From contig NC_063169.1 of assembly GCF_023159225.1 (NCBI RefSeq), positions 56,259,934-56,323,933 of the forward strand: a stretch of DNA of 64,000 nucleotides, read 5' to 3'. The translations under genes and the position numbers were made by a program. The notes beneath the pieces were generated by a model, which was given only the letters and a program-made list of their open reading frames with translations, made no database searches and was not told where the DNA came from. Below, piece after piece: positions 1-9,880 of this stretch. Positions within the stretch are counted from its first letter, which is position 1. Every line of letters starts with the position of its first letter. The stretch comes from Perognathus longimembris pacificus (lineage: Eukaryota; Chordata; Mammalia; Rodentia; Heteromyidae).

Positions 1-366
1 AGGCTTTAAAATCCTGTGCCGTTCTCATCCGGATATTGCCGGTCTTAGAATCTGACTCCCCACACGGGGTCCCTTCTTGCTTCTGAAATGAATCCATCTT
101 CACCCTGCTTGGGTTCTGGGACTCCTATCAATTAATCTTTCACTGAGCATCCTTCTCACCCACACAGATTTCTTTCCATGCTGAAGGAATGATGCCTACC
201 CTATTATCCAGGTGCATATGGACTTGAGGCAAGACACCAGGTATGCGCAGGCAGGACAATCCGACCTAAGCCTGGATACAGACATTCCACGGTGGGCCTA
301 ACCGAAAGTCCTGCATGCCCAGTCCTAATGGCCTTACCATAGCCTCTGTCTTCTTGCTCAAACCCC

Positions 367-372
367 ATAAAA
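367..372 (+). promoter_or_regulatory. TATA-like box of the LTR
   Basis: ATAAAA sits in a C-rich context upstream of the AATAAA at 447. The role is inferred from its spacing inside an LTR-like segment. Confidence 0.4.
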
Positions 373-446
373 GACTAAGTCTAACCCCACCTCCTTGCAC
401 AACCTTTATCCCACAGAAAGATTGCCGCCCCTAACTTCTGTGCCTC

Positions 447-452
447 AATAAA
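447..452 (+). terminator. Polyadenylation signal of the LTR
   Basis: AATAAA is followed by a GT-rich stretch (TGTTGAGAGTTG) about 20 bp downstream, as expected for a 3' processing site at the R/U5 boundary. Confidence 0.45.
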
Positions 453-560
453 GAGTCCTGGCCTGTTGAGAGTTGAGTCAGCCCTGTTCTCCTAGGTCCT
501 CACCTTAACTAAGGCCCCCAGCAGGTTGCGCATCCACGGGGGCATCCTCCGCACCCTCTA

Positions 561-1224
561 AGATTCTGACCCCTTAGGCCAGGTAGTTTTGTATGAAGAT
601 ATCCTTCTCACCTTGCTGAGACTCACACAGCTTGTTCATGGCCATCGCAGCTTCCTTTCTCCCACCTCCCCTCCCACGGTGAACCTTTACATATTGTGCT
701 CCGTGCCATTGCCTTAGGATAGCATTTCTTAGAAAGGAAAGAGAAGATGGAAGAGGGATTTGATTAAGAAGATAGGGAAAAGGAAGAAGAAGCAAGAAGC
801 GGAAACTATGTGAATGCCTGATTTTACCTGTCTCGAGGTTTGGCTTTCGACTCAGGGCTTGTCAAATATTTGTTTAGGTGTCTTAGACTCAGATTTAACA
901 TTTGGAAAGCTGAAGACCAAAAACATACTTTACTGTATTTTTTTTAACCATCCTGGAACTTGAAGGATGATGAAATAATTAGTCAATTGAGTCAATTTGT
1001 GAATCATGTTTAATCATAATAAAAGTACTAGTCAAAAATCTGCTGTCTTGATTTCTGTTAAAACTTATAGGTTAATATCTTATAATATATTTAATGATAA
1101 AAAAATTTAGATTATACTTAAATTAAAAATCTCCTTAAGTATCTTTTATGCTAAATATATATTATTTCGGGTATATAGGAAATACGTATTTACCATTTGT
1201 ACAATTAAAATAGTTATAAATGCT
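561..1224. other. AT-rich sequence without recognised element
   Basis: There is a purine-rich patch at 720-800 (minus-strand pyrimidine) and then strongly AT-rich DNA. The open frame on the minus strand over 574-795 has low-complexity composition and no recognisable domain. Confidence 0.4.
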
Positions 1225-1430
1225 GAACACCGGCACCATGTGGGGCATGCCTGTAAGCCTAGGTACTGAGAGGCTGAGAGCTGAAGATTGTGCTTCAAAG
1301 CCAGCCTGGATAGTAAAGTCCACAAGTGGTGAATAAGCTCCAAGTGGTAGAGTGCTAGCCTTGAGCAGAAAGAGCTCAGGGACAGCGCCCAGGCTCTGAG
1401 TTTAAGTCCCATGACCAAAAGAAAAAAAAA
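1225..1430 (+). mobile_element. Composite SINE: B1-like left half plus ID-like right half
   Basis: The left half reads like a decayed 7SL/B1 monomer (GGGGCATGCCTGTAAGCCTA, then GAGGCTGAGAGCTGAAGATT). The right half (from about 1338) carries the tRNA-like string AAGTGGTAGAGTGCTAGCC shared with the dimeric ID-type SINEs elsewhere in the window. A poly-A tail ends it at about 1430. The divergence indicates an older copy. Confidence 0.7.
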
Positions 1431-1696
1431 TGAATACTTTCAAATAAGTATAATTTATTCATAGACAATTATTTTTAACTTTATGAAGCATGGTACCAAA
1501 GTCCTAAAAGGACTTTATCATTTTTGAGCCTTATATTAATTCCTACTAGTATCTGTGCATGGTAATAAGCCTTGAGTAATGATCTAAGCTTTCAGGATGT
1601 AGATTATTTAATTTCCTTACGCTAATGCTTTGCTAATCCTACCAGAAATTTAGGGAAGCTAAGTAAACCTCAGGTACTTGCCTGGGCAAGAGAAGA

Positions 1697-1850
1697 ATTC
1701 AGGCAAGATGTGAACATAGTAAAGGTGGTAGGAATATGTGTTAGAAAAGAAACATGGCACAGAAAGTGAGCAGTTGGCATAGTCTAACCATCTCCAAGTT
1801 GTATAAGTGTCAACTCCCTAACAACCTGACTTTCTACTACTTCCTGTCAC
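1697..1850. repeat. Unclassified dispersed repeat, copy 1
   Basis: It begins with TTCAGGCAAGATGTGAACAT and continues through a GGTGGTA...AGAAACATGGCA string. A clearly related stretch starts at 13740 (TTCAGGCAAGATGCAAACAT). Family unknown. It may be the interior of a rodent LTR element or an L1 3' UTR variant, because an L1 3' end follows directly at 1905. Confidence 0.5.
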
Positions 1851-1904
1851 TAACGATCGTTACATTAGTAAGTATAAACTTATCACTTTGTTGTTCTTCT
1901 TCTG

Positions 1905-2142
1905 ATGAGCCAAAGGACAAAGGGTGAACCAATGCAGCAATGATAACTCACAAGAAAATATGCTGGAAATGAACTTTGCAACTTGGGGAGGAGGGAGGTG
2001 AACAAAGGGAAAGTAGGAGAAAAAACAGGGAAGGGGTAACAATGTTCAACAAGAAATGTGCTCATTATCTTACATATGCAACTGTAATCTCTCTGTATAT
2101 CACATTGACAATAAAATCACATTTAAAAATTAAAAAAGAATA
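1905..2142 (+). mobile_element. 5'-truncated LINE-1 3' end (old)
   Basis: It shows the standard order of L1 3' UTRs in this window: an AAAGGGTGAACCAATGCA-like segment, a G/A-rich tract (1985-2035), AACAATGTTCAACAAGAAATG, then CTGTAATCTCTCTGTATATC and a degenerate A-rich tail with AATAAAATCACA. It is truncated to the last about 240 bp. Confidence 0.75.
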
Positions 2143-3774
2143 AATTTTATTTGGAGGTTCTACACGAGAAAAAAAGAATCTTATGTGTGGATATTGTTTA
2201 AACCATAAAGATGAATGCAAGTATTAACTCCTCAAAAATTTATAAGAAAACAAACCTTGAGAATCAACTTCAGTAATACTTAGGAAAAGTCAATATTGAT
2301 TATGTCATAAAAAACAAATACCTAACTGTTCTATGGACATTAGGTGAAAGTAAGCAGTTATCAGGATAATTTGAGACCACAAAAGTTTTTTTTCTTCAGT
2401 ACAACAAGAACAATTTGGTAGTAGAAAATGCTGTGAAATTATTGCTTCTGTACTCCTCCAATATAGAAATTAAAAATCAACTTTTGTTTGAAGACTGCAT
2501 TTTCAAAATTAAACTTCAGATGTATTCAAAGTTTATATATTAATAGATTTTTGTCTTCTCTTCAGCTAGCCCTTGTACAATCAGATAAAGTAAATATTAT
2601 GAGGATGCCTCTAAGCCATACTTGACATGAAAAAAAAAATCTCTTTCAAAACAGACAGATGCCTATAATTTTTGCATATCACAGGTTTGGCCCTGACTTA
2701 ATTTGTGTTTGTGAGGGAGATGAAAATAACACTAGATTAGTTTGGCAAAGCTAGTTAGATATTCTATTTGTTTTGCAAATTGTGTAAAGGCTGCTATCCC
2801 CAAGGGACTTGTGCCACTTCCTGCTTCTAGTCCTCTCCCAGGCTTCTGGCCTCTGAAGTAGGTATTGTTTTATGTTCTGATGGAAGTTTCCCTGGGATCA
2901 CAGGGCACAGCCCCGGTGATGCTGAATCAATAACCCCTCTTCCCTGAGTACTTTATAAGAGTGGCTTTCTTTTATTGCATTTGGTTTCTTTGAACTTTCA
3001 CCGATTTCTCTTGGGCTTTCCTGAATATATTAAGATGTATAAAACACTGAACTATGATGTCTGAAAACTAACAAATGGGAACATCATGCGGGCTTTTTGT
3101 AATAAATGTACTGGAGATGAGTCTCAGAGTCGCATTTGGCTATTCCTAAAATAAATTTAAACAACAAATCACTTTAATGTGAATTATTTTCTGAAATTTT
3201 TGTCATCATGTAATCTTTGCAAATTATTCAGTAATTGCATCCCTGAAGTGTTTCATTTTTTAAAAGTATTTGGCAGTTAATGAGTCACATAAAATTTATT
3301 GAACTCCTTTCTATATGATATCCAATTACTCATCACAATTGTGGAGTCAGTACTACTAATACCATAGTACTACAATATTTTTCAAAGAAGAAAAAAATGC
3401 TTAGTGAGGACATTGTGCCTCCAAATATGCCAGAACAGGTAGTCCTGAATTTGAACTTAACATGTCCCATTAAAAAAAAAGCATAGAGCTTGGTTTATAT
3501 CTCCTCAGCATTGCCTTAGAGGAATCGGTATTATAACTACTGTGCATAATGGTGACCCTTCACTCTGAACAACTGAATTCCTAATACCAAGATACCAGCA
3601 CGTGGCTCTGGATGAAAGTGCAATCTTAGAGGAAGTGATTGGGATAACATAGATGATACTAACAGATGCATCTCAGAACCCTTTGAATACCATAGTTATC
3701 TCTTTAATGTCTTCATTTTGATAGAAATAGAAATCTTCAGATTTAAAATACAACCTCTTAAGCCTAATTGTATG
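2143..3774. other. AT-rich stretch, no gene seen
   Basis: No exon, RNA gene or clear recent repeat was recognised. A more GC-rich island at 2790-2960 (CCAAGGGACTTGTGCCACTT to TCAATAACCCCTCTTCCCTG, then a TTTATAAGAGTGG string) could be a very decayed LTR end, but no boundaries are visible. A possible ancient repeat with AAATTTATTGAACTCCTTTC lies near 3290. Confidence 0.35.
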
Positions 3775-3910
3775 GCTTCCATTCTGGCTCTTCCTCTATT
3801 TGCGTTTGACAAATACTTGGCCATTCTGTGCCTCATCATCCTCAGCTGAAAGATGAAGATAGTCTGATAAATCCAATATCATAAAATCACTCTGAGGAAT
3901 AAAAGAAATC
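3775..3910 (+). mobile_element. MIR-like ancient tRNA-SINE fragment
   Basis: The string TTGGCCATTCTGTGCCTCATCATCC followed by GAAAGATGAAGATAGTCTGATAA has the order of the MIR core (a CTCTGTGCCTCAGTTTCCTCATCT-like segment, then the GATAATA-like region). It is strongly diverged, and the boundaries are estimates. Confidence 0.5.
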
Positions 3911-4347
3911 CACACATATACCATATTGTGGGTGATGCTCATTCATGAGAACTGATCTACAAATATGTTATTATTAATTGTTGGAGTACTAATATAGGTT
4001 ATTATTAATTACATATACATACATGTAATTTGTTTTTGTTGTTTATAGCTAGCATATTCCCCTAACGGAGCAGGTAGATTATATATAAAGCTGTAAATCA
4101 TTAATTTCTAATGTTTTGCTAGAGATTTCACTTGAACAGATATGGTCACATTTTCTCAAACTCATCTTGGAGAGTATTAGTGCCTCTAGGAGTGCTTAAT
4201 GTACCAGCTTTATTTCCTTAGAGAATTGCCAAGAAGGATGAAAAGGGAAAGAAGAAGAGGGGGACTGGAAAGAGTAGGGAGATGGGCAGAGGATGTCCCT
4301 AGCTGGCCTTACCTAGCTACTTCATAGTTAAAAGGTTAAACACAAAG

Positions 4348-4451
4348 ATGGTTGACTGGAATATGGAAAGTTACCAGTTCTGGTGGTGAATGTAATTGAA
4401 GGTATATGTGGTGTGAGCTCACAGATACCTTTCCATATTCCAGTCAACCAT
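4348..4451. repeat. Perfect 23-bp inverted repeat with a 58-bp loop
   Basis: The 23 bases at 4348-4370 (starting ATGGTTGACTGG) are the exact reverse complement of 4429-4451 (ending CCAGTCAACCAT). The loop 4371-4428 contains a further palindromic core, GTGAGCTCAC, flanked by GGTAT and ATACC. The transcript on either strand would fold into a long hairpin. The arms show no similarity that I recognise to L1 or SINE sequence. Confidence 0.85.
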
Positions 4452-5423
4452 GTTTGAATTATGTTTACAGTAATCTGAATACTTCTGAAGGCCATTTGGC
4501 TCACTTCCTGCCTTTTGAGAGTGTGTGAACTATTATTACTACAGTTCTTGTGTTATTCATGTCACAATCTTTCCTCTTTTACAATTTTAAATGTGTATTT
4601 TAGGCATGTAAATGATATGATTTCCTATAAAAATAACCCTTAAACATAAAAAAAGAACTTTGATTTTAAGGCTTTACCTTTACATTTTAAAGAACCTTAA
4701 AGTTTAAATGTCCTCTCTTTCTGAATAATAAAGTGATTTAAAGGATCTTGAATCCTAATCATACTCTCACACAACATGATTTGCTAATTGAGTGTACAAT
4801 AGTGATCTTTTTCTTTACTTTGTACATCAAACAGATATTATTCACATAATAAATGATTGTTTATATTATACAAGTAGAGACAAATATCATTTCTCAACAG
4901 CCATTTCTGCCAGTCAGAACTTTCTTCGGAAACAATTTTCTTTGCATCTAATTGTATCTTTAAGAAATCTGATGTGTAAGTTTTTATTTTTATATGACTT
5001 GTTATTTGTGTAAAAATTATTATCTTCACCCTTGAATGATAATTTAATTGGCTTGAGAAGTATGATTTGCTCTTTAATGGGCAAATATATCATTCTATTT
5101 TCTTTTGTCTCCTACTGCTGATATTGCAATATCATCTATCATTCTAGTTTGTGTGGTCTAACAGATAATCTGTTTACACTGTTGCTCTCAACATTTGCTA
5201 TGTTCATTTTTTCTGAGCTTTTTCTGTGAGTTTTGGTAGGCTAATTTCCAGTATAGTTTGTTCTGATTAACTTATTTTTATGTGCACCATATTTATTGAC
5301 ATTTGTTGTGCATTTTTAATATTTATTTCTTTTTTAATTTCTGGAAATCTCTAATTCATTCTACCTATTTCCCATCATCTCTCATCTTTCCTCCCACATA
5401 TTTGCTCTGATATTCCTATAGTA
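4452..5423. other. AT-rich stretch, no gene seen
   Basis: The short overlapping open frames at 4792-5029 on both strands are what AT-rich DNA yields by chance. From about 5100 the T-rich sequence (for example GAGCTTTTTCTGTGAGTTTT) resembles a very old antisense LINE, without a motif strong enough to call. Confidence 0.35.
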
Positions 5424-5500
5424 TTTTGCTCTGTCTCATTTGCTCATTTTGCTCTGTCTCATTTGCTCTGTCTCATTTTGCTCTGTCTCATTTGCTCATT
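5424..5500. repeat. Short minisatellite with a TGCTCTGTCTCATTT core
   Basis: The units at 5424-5446, 5447-5475 and 5476-5498 are nearly identical. Each begins TTTTGCTCTGTCTCATTTGC, and the middle one carries an extra CTCTGTCTCA. Four copies of the GCTCTGTCTCATTT core are present. Confidence 0.85.
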
Positions 5501-6235
5501 TTCTTTTACATTTTGTATAACTTCTGCTTATCTATCTTCTGGTTTACCAGTTCTCTTTTACTATTTTTCAAAGCTCCTATTTTACATTACTTCAGAATTA
5601 TGTATTATATAATTATATAAAGGCTTAGCATGAATTCTGATTAGATGTTTTTAATGTTTATGTTACTATTCTTGGAATTCTGTTTTGGTTAACCAATTCT
5701 AGAACTAATAGGTTGATTGTGGCTCATGTATACAGTGGATTACTACACAATAATGAAAATTAATACTCATTCAATGGAATTTTAAATTGAGTTCAAAAGT
5801 AGTAACATTTAGCATAAAAAGGAAACAAAGGAATAGATAAAGTGCCATTCTGTGTATGTAGAGGCCACATATAAGCAAGACTACACATTGTATTTTTTAA
5901 AGTACATACAATTAAGTAAAATTGACTCTACAAGGCAATATTGTATTTACTATAGTAAAGAGAAAAGAATCTGGATTAAGTTTCACATAAGGACCCATTT
6001 TATGGGGTGCTTGTTTTCCATGTTGTGATACATGGATTCTATTCTATTATTAAAAATATTTCTGATATTGGTTGGTATCTACTTTCTCTTTTATGATATG
6101 AATTTAGAGGGTTTTAAAAAAAAATTTTGTTTTGGCCTTCTGACAAAGGCTTAGCATGAAAGTCTTGATCTTTCTTCTGCTTCCCTTGGGCTCAGAATGT
6201 GCCTTGCTAAAGTCATTATGTAACAAAAGCCATAT
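5501..6235. other. AT-rich stretch, no gene seen
   Basis: It holds a possible ancient L1 piece on the plus strand near 5715-5900 (a GTATACAGTGGATTACTACACAA-like string followed by CATTCAATGGAATTTTAAA, then AGTGCCATTCTGTGTATGTAG). This is reminiscent of the end of ORF2 but too decayed for firm limits. Confidence 0.35.
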
Positions 6236-6605
6236 AAGGAATATTAGTTTTCATTACTATGACAAAAACTTCAAATAGTCTTCTCATATAAGGTGCAAAA
6301 GGTTTTTGTAGTTTCAGAAGTTTTGGTCCATGCCAAGTTAGCCCAACTGACTTGGGTAGACAGACATCAGGATGGAGTTATATAGCAGAGCAAAACTATA
6401 TATTTCATGTCTGGGAAGTGGAGGAGAAAGTAAGAGAAAGGGATTGGTGTCACACGATACTCTTCAGTCTTAATAAGCTTCTACTAGGCCTCACTGATTA
6501 TTCCACCACCTACCAGTAGCGTCACTCTCTGGAGATCAGTTTATTAACACATGACCTTTGGCAGACACTTACCTAATACATAGCATCTTGACCCAGGTCC
6601 ATTAA
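6236..6605 (-). mobile_element. MaLR-like LTR fragment
   Basis: Read on the minus strand, it runs from a GTGTTAATAAACTGATCTCC segment through a GGTGGTGGAATAATCAGTGAGG segment to TTGGCATGGACCAAAACTTC. This order (drug-like purine/pyrimidine blocks around a GGAGGTGGAATAAT-type string, then CCATGGACCAAAAC) recalls mammalian MaLR LTRs. The assignment rests on remembered family texture; the ends are estimates. Confidence 0.4.
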
Positions 6606-6839
6606 GATGTGTTTGTTTCATTAAGTTGACAATGAGGAGTATTTGAATTCTTAATTGTTGCAGTAGTGTTCAAACATCCAAGTGTAATGTATTCAGAGGG
6701 AATCTATAGTATAAATCTCTGTAAAAAGGCAAAGGAGGTTATAAACATCTAACATGTAATGGTGAGTTGGCCACAGAGTAAGCATTTCCGTTTCAAAAGA
6801 AAAGAGGAAAATAGCAAGAAGATATGACACAATCACAAT

Positions 6840-7078
6840 TGAAATTCAGCAAGGTACTTGTGGCTTATGCCTCTAATCCCAGCTACTCAGGAGGCTGAGA
6901 TCTGAGAATCAAGTTCCAAATGCATTCCAGAAAGAAAAAAAATGAAACGCTTATCTCCAAGTAACTAGAAGCCAGAACTAAAAGAATGGATCAAGTAATA
7001 GAGTGCCAACTGTGAGCACTGAACTAAGAGCACTGTGGCACAGAATTTAAGCCCCAGTACTGGCACAAAACAATCAAG
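6840..7078 (+). mobile_element. Composite SINE: B1-like plus ID-like halves (old)
   Basis: The left half contains GCCTCTAATCCCAGCTACTC and AGGAGGCTGAGATCTGAGAA, characteristic of 7SL-derived B1/Alu-type monomers. The right half (from about 6990) has GTAATAGAGTGCCAACTGTGAGC and AGCCCCAGTACTGGCA, decayed versions of the ID-like right monomer. An A-rich tail follows (CACAAAACAATC). Confidence 0.75.
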
Positions 7079-7138
7079 CAAACAAAGAATGAAACAATCT
7101 GAAGACCAGTTACATACTAAAGGAAGCAAAGAAAGCAG

Positions 7139-7172
7139 GCGGGGGGTGGGGGGGGCGGTGGTGGTGGTGCAC
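7139..7172 (+). repeat. G-rich low-complexity tract
   Basis: GGCGGGGGGTGGGGGGGCGG is followed by a (GGT)n run. It has enough G-runs to form a G-quadruplex and sits at the left edge of the next SINE. Confidence 0.8.
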
Positions 7173-7372
7173 ACTTTTTATTCAGGTATTTGGGAGACAA
7201 AGTGATTCTTCTGTCTGGTCAGGGCTTAGGCATAGGACTGTATACATAAAAGCAAACTCGAGCATCAAAAGGCTGTGGCCATTGCTCAACCGGTTGAATA
7301 CTTACTGCTTAGCAAGCTCAAAGTGGGAATTCAATCCCCAGTACCACAATAAAGAAAACAAACACAAATAGA
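7162..7372 (+). mobile_element. Composite SINE, degenerate
   Basis: The left part (GGTGCACACTTTTTATTCAGGTATTTGGGAGACAAAGTGAT) keeps the B1-like order GGTGGTGCACAC...TTTGGGAG. The right part (7272-7350) keeps a tRNA-like body ending in the B-box-like GGAATTCAATCCCCAGTACC. An AATAAAG-type tail follows. Confidence 0.6.
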
Positions 7373-7499
7373 AGTAATGTCACTTTTATACCCGAGTGAT
7401 GTGATTATTAGCCTGAAGACAAAAAAGGGGCTGCTCCATGGTAGGGGTGGGGAGAGAGACATTTCGTGGACACAGGACATGCCAGCACAGTAAAGAGCA

Positions 7500-7860
7500 G
7501 GTGACATGGTCTCTAACATCTGGCACGTCACCATAGCATCACCATGGCTTCGAGGACTGGTTATACACCTGATCCCCAGATGCATTTGCATCTTTGTTAC
7601 GGAAGGATTTTGGCAGCTCTTGGCAGGGAAGCTCAATCTGTTTGTTTATTCCTTGAATTGCAATCTGTACACCCAGTCTACTCAGGGAAACTCTTTTTCC
7701 CTTCCAGGGCCTTGTTGGATGCCAGTGTCCCAGATCTTACTCTGCCCCATGATTCCAGCACAGTGGGGTCACAACCCTGTGTTTTGGAACCCTTGCAAAG
7801 GATTGCAGGCCCTGGAGGATCATGACCAAGCCACTTATCAAGAGCCCTAGGTTTTGTGAT
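7500..7860 (+). other. GC-richer unique segment with overlapping open frames, coding status unclear
   Basis: Two overlapping plus-strand frames (7506-7850, 114 codons; 7544-7825, 93 codons) and one minus frame (7331-7636) coincide with an island of near-balanced composition. None shows a domain, a repeated motif or a convincing splice context, and the presence of long frames in three phases argues for composition rather than selection. It could be a conserved non-coding element, an old LTR or a retrocopy remnant. Confidence 0.25.
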
Positions 7861-9735
7861 TAACAGCCACTACACGGTACTGCCAGGGTTTGAGATTTAT
7901 GACTCTGTTAGAGCAAGAGTTGCAATTTGCCTTGTTTACAGTCAAGCATGTGCCTCTTTTCTGTCTCCATTTGCTAAACTTATAGAAAGCAAAATAAACA
8001 ATCAAACAAAAAAACCAAACATGCCTTGTTAACAATTTAATCCCCTGTAATAATTCAAAAATTACTTTGTGGCTGGAGGTTTAATTGTTGCCATTTTCCC
8101 AGTTAGCCTCATTTTATATTCCGACTGGTTGTTTACAAGAGTGGTAAATCCCATGAAGTAAGTGGTACGTGGTTGTAGGTTCTTTTTTTGTAAATTACAT
8201 TACTCTGTATTTTCTGCTGCTTTGGCAAGCTTTGTGGAGAGGCACCATATTTTGTTGTTGTTGTTGTTTATGTTGACAGCATACAGTATAATGGTTCATT
8301 TAGGATAGATTTTTATGGGACTTGTCAAGATTCAGCTGTGTTTTGCATAGTAAAGCTAATATTAAATGACAAAATACATCATATTAGATACTTCACACCC
8401 ATTAAAGCAGAAACAGGGAATGTGTAGAAGAGTACTAGGCACTGCAAACAGTAGAGCAGCTAAGGTAATAAATAAAGTATAATTGAAATCCAGGGGGCTT
8501 TGAATATTAGTTGTGTCACAACTCTCTGATCTCCAGTGTGTGTGGGAAGTGCCACGGGAAGATTGGCTGTGCCTCTTGTGTGCTCATCTCTTAGCACAGC
8601 AGGTGATGTGCTGAACTTAATAACCTGCTGTTCAATTTTTTATTTAAAAAGTAAGACAAGAATGAAGTCACAATTGCTTTGGGCAAGTGTCTTATCAAAA
8701 TGTTTGTGTTTAGAAGTAAGCTAATTTGATTAGAGAGCCATGAAATCTGCTCAGCACTATAATGGAACCTCAACTAAATCTAAACTGGCAAAAACCCAGG
8801 ACTTTGAAAATTAATGAATATTCACTATTGACCTACTCTGAAAATAGATGCCTTAAATATGAAGAAGAAAAGAGGGCAGGGAAACAATAGAGATTCAATA
8901 TTATTGGAGATATTTTCATTATATCATGTGGTAGCAAAAGAATCAAGTAAATCATCATAAAATGTGTAACACTGTCCAAGATGTTTTGTTAATTTATATT
9001 TGTATTCTTTGACTTTTTGTTTTCATATTTTGCATCTAACAACATTTCAAACCCTTGTAATTTTTCTGTGCCTTTTTTGTGCAAATGGTAAATGAAAAGA
9101 TCTTCTAGGATCTACTTCATACTCAGTAGATATGGAAACAATTGGCTAAAGAAAAGCAAATAATTTTTATGACAAATGAAAAAAGTCTCTGCCTGAAAGA
9201 AAGTAAAGTAAATGAGAAGACATTATTTATACCTATAAAACCAATCACTAGTAGTACGAAAATAAGTAGTCATCTATTCTGTACTTACTTTGCCAGAGGT
9301 CAAAAACGGATCTGGGATTTGTTTATGACAAATACATAGAAAAATTTTCTCTGCACATTTCAGTAAATTGCAAAATGGAATAAGAACTACCAATACCTTA
9401 CTACATCTCCTTAAAAATAGAGAAGTATAAAAATATGAATAAGAAGACATCACTTAAATACAGCACTATTTAGTCAGTACAACAATGAAACCTTTGCAGA
9501 TTCTTGCCCAGACAACACATGCCATTTTATGTTTAAATTAAATTTTGTTCTTACTTTCAAACAACCCCAGAATCTTGTCATAGCTTAGCCACTGGTAAGA
9601 TACTGATCCTTAGACTCATCTCCATTTCCACATGTCAAGCTACATTGAGTTGTAGCAGGATTTGTTTAAGTGAAGGATGAGGCATAGAAAAAACAAGACA
9701 GAACAGACATAGTATAGATGAACAATTTAAGTAGC
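7861..9735. other. AT-rich stretch, no gene seen
   Basis: No repeat younger than the MIR era was recognised. A short TTG microsatellite (TTTTGTTGTTGTTGTTGTTT) lies at about 8251-8270. Confidence 0.35.
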
Positions 9736-9739
9736 CTAA

Positions 9740-9880
9740 GTGGAACAAGTCTTTAACTCCACAAATATTTATTAGCATCTATTAGATGCTAGAGCTTTGA
9801 GTTCACAAAAGTCAATCCGCAGCTGAAAATCCCTAGAGGATCTTAGAATTCAGTAGAGAAAATAATCTGCAAACAAAGTT
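9740..9880 (+). mobile_element. Ancient mammalian-wide repeat (MIR/L2 type) fragment
   Basis: CCACAAATATTTATTAGCATC, then TAGATGCTAGAGCTTTGAG, then a GAGGATCTTAGAATTCAGTAG string follow the order of the widespread 'AACAAATATTTATTGAGC...GCCAGGCACTG...GAGCTTACATTCTAGT' repeat. Decay is high. Confidence 0.45.

Larger units (their letters stand above)
1..560 (+). mobile_element. ERV-type LTR segment, probably truncated by the window edge
   Basis: The segment looks like the promoter and polyadenylation part of a retroviral LTR on the plus strand. An ATAAAA TATA-like box lies at 367-372 and a clear AATAAA signal at 447-452, about 75 bp apart, the usual spacing of a short R region. The sequence is much more GC-rich and C-rich than the AT-rich DNA after 830. 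No gag, pol or env coding sequence follows, so this is a solo or truncated LTR. I cannot fix the left end, and the right end (about 545-560) is inferred from the composition change. Class was not determined; a class I type is possible from the U3/R layout. Confidence 0.5.

Noticed and set aside
7506..7850. 114-codon open frame as a host gene
   Set aside because: An overlapping frame (7544-7825) and an antisense frame of similar length (7331-7636) coexist. No domain, start context or splice pattern was found, so composition explains it.
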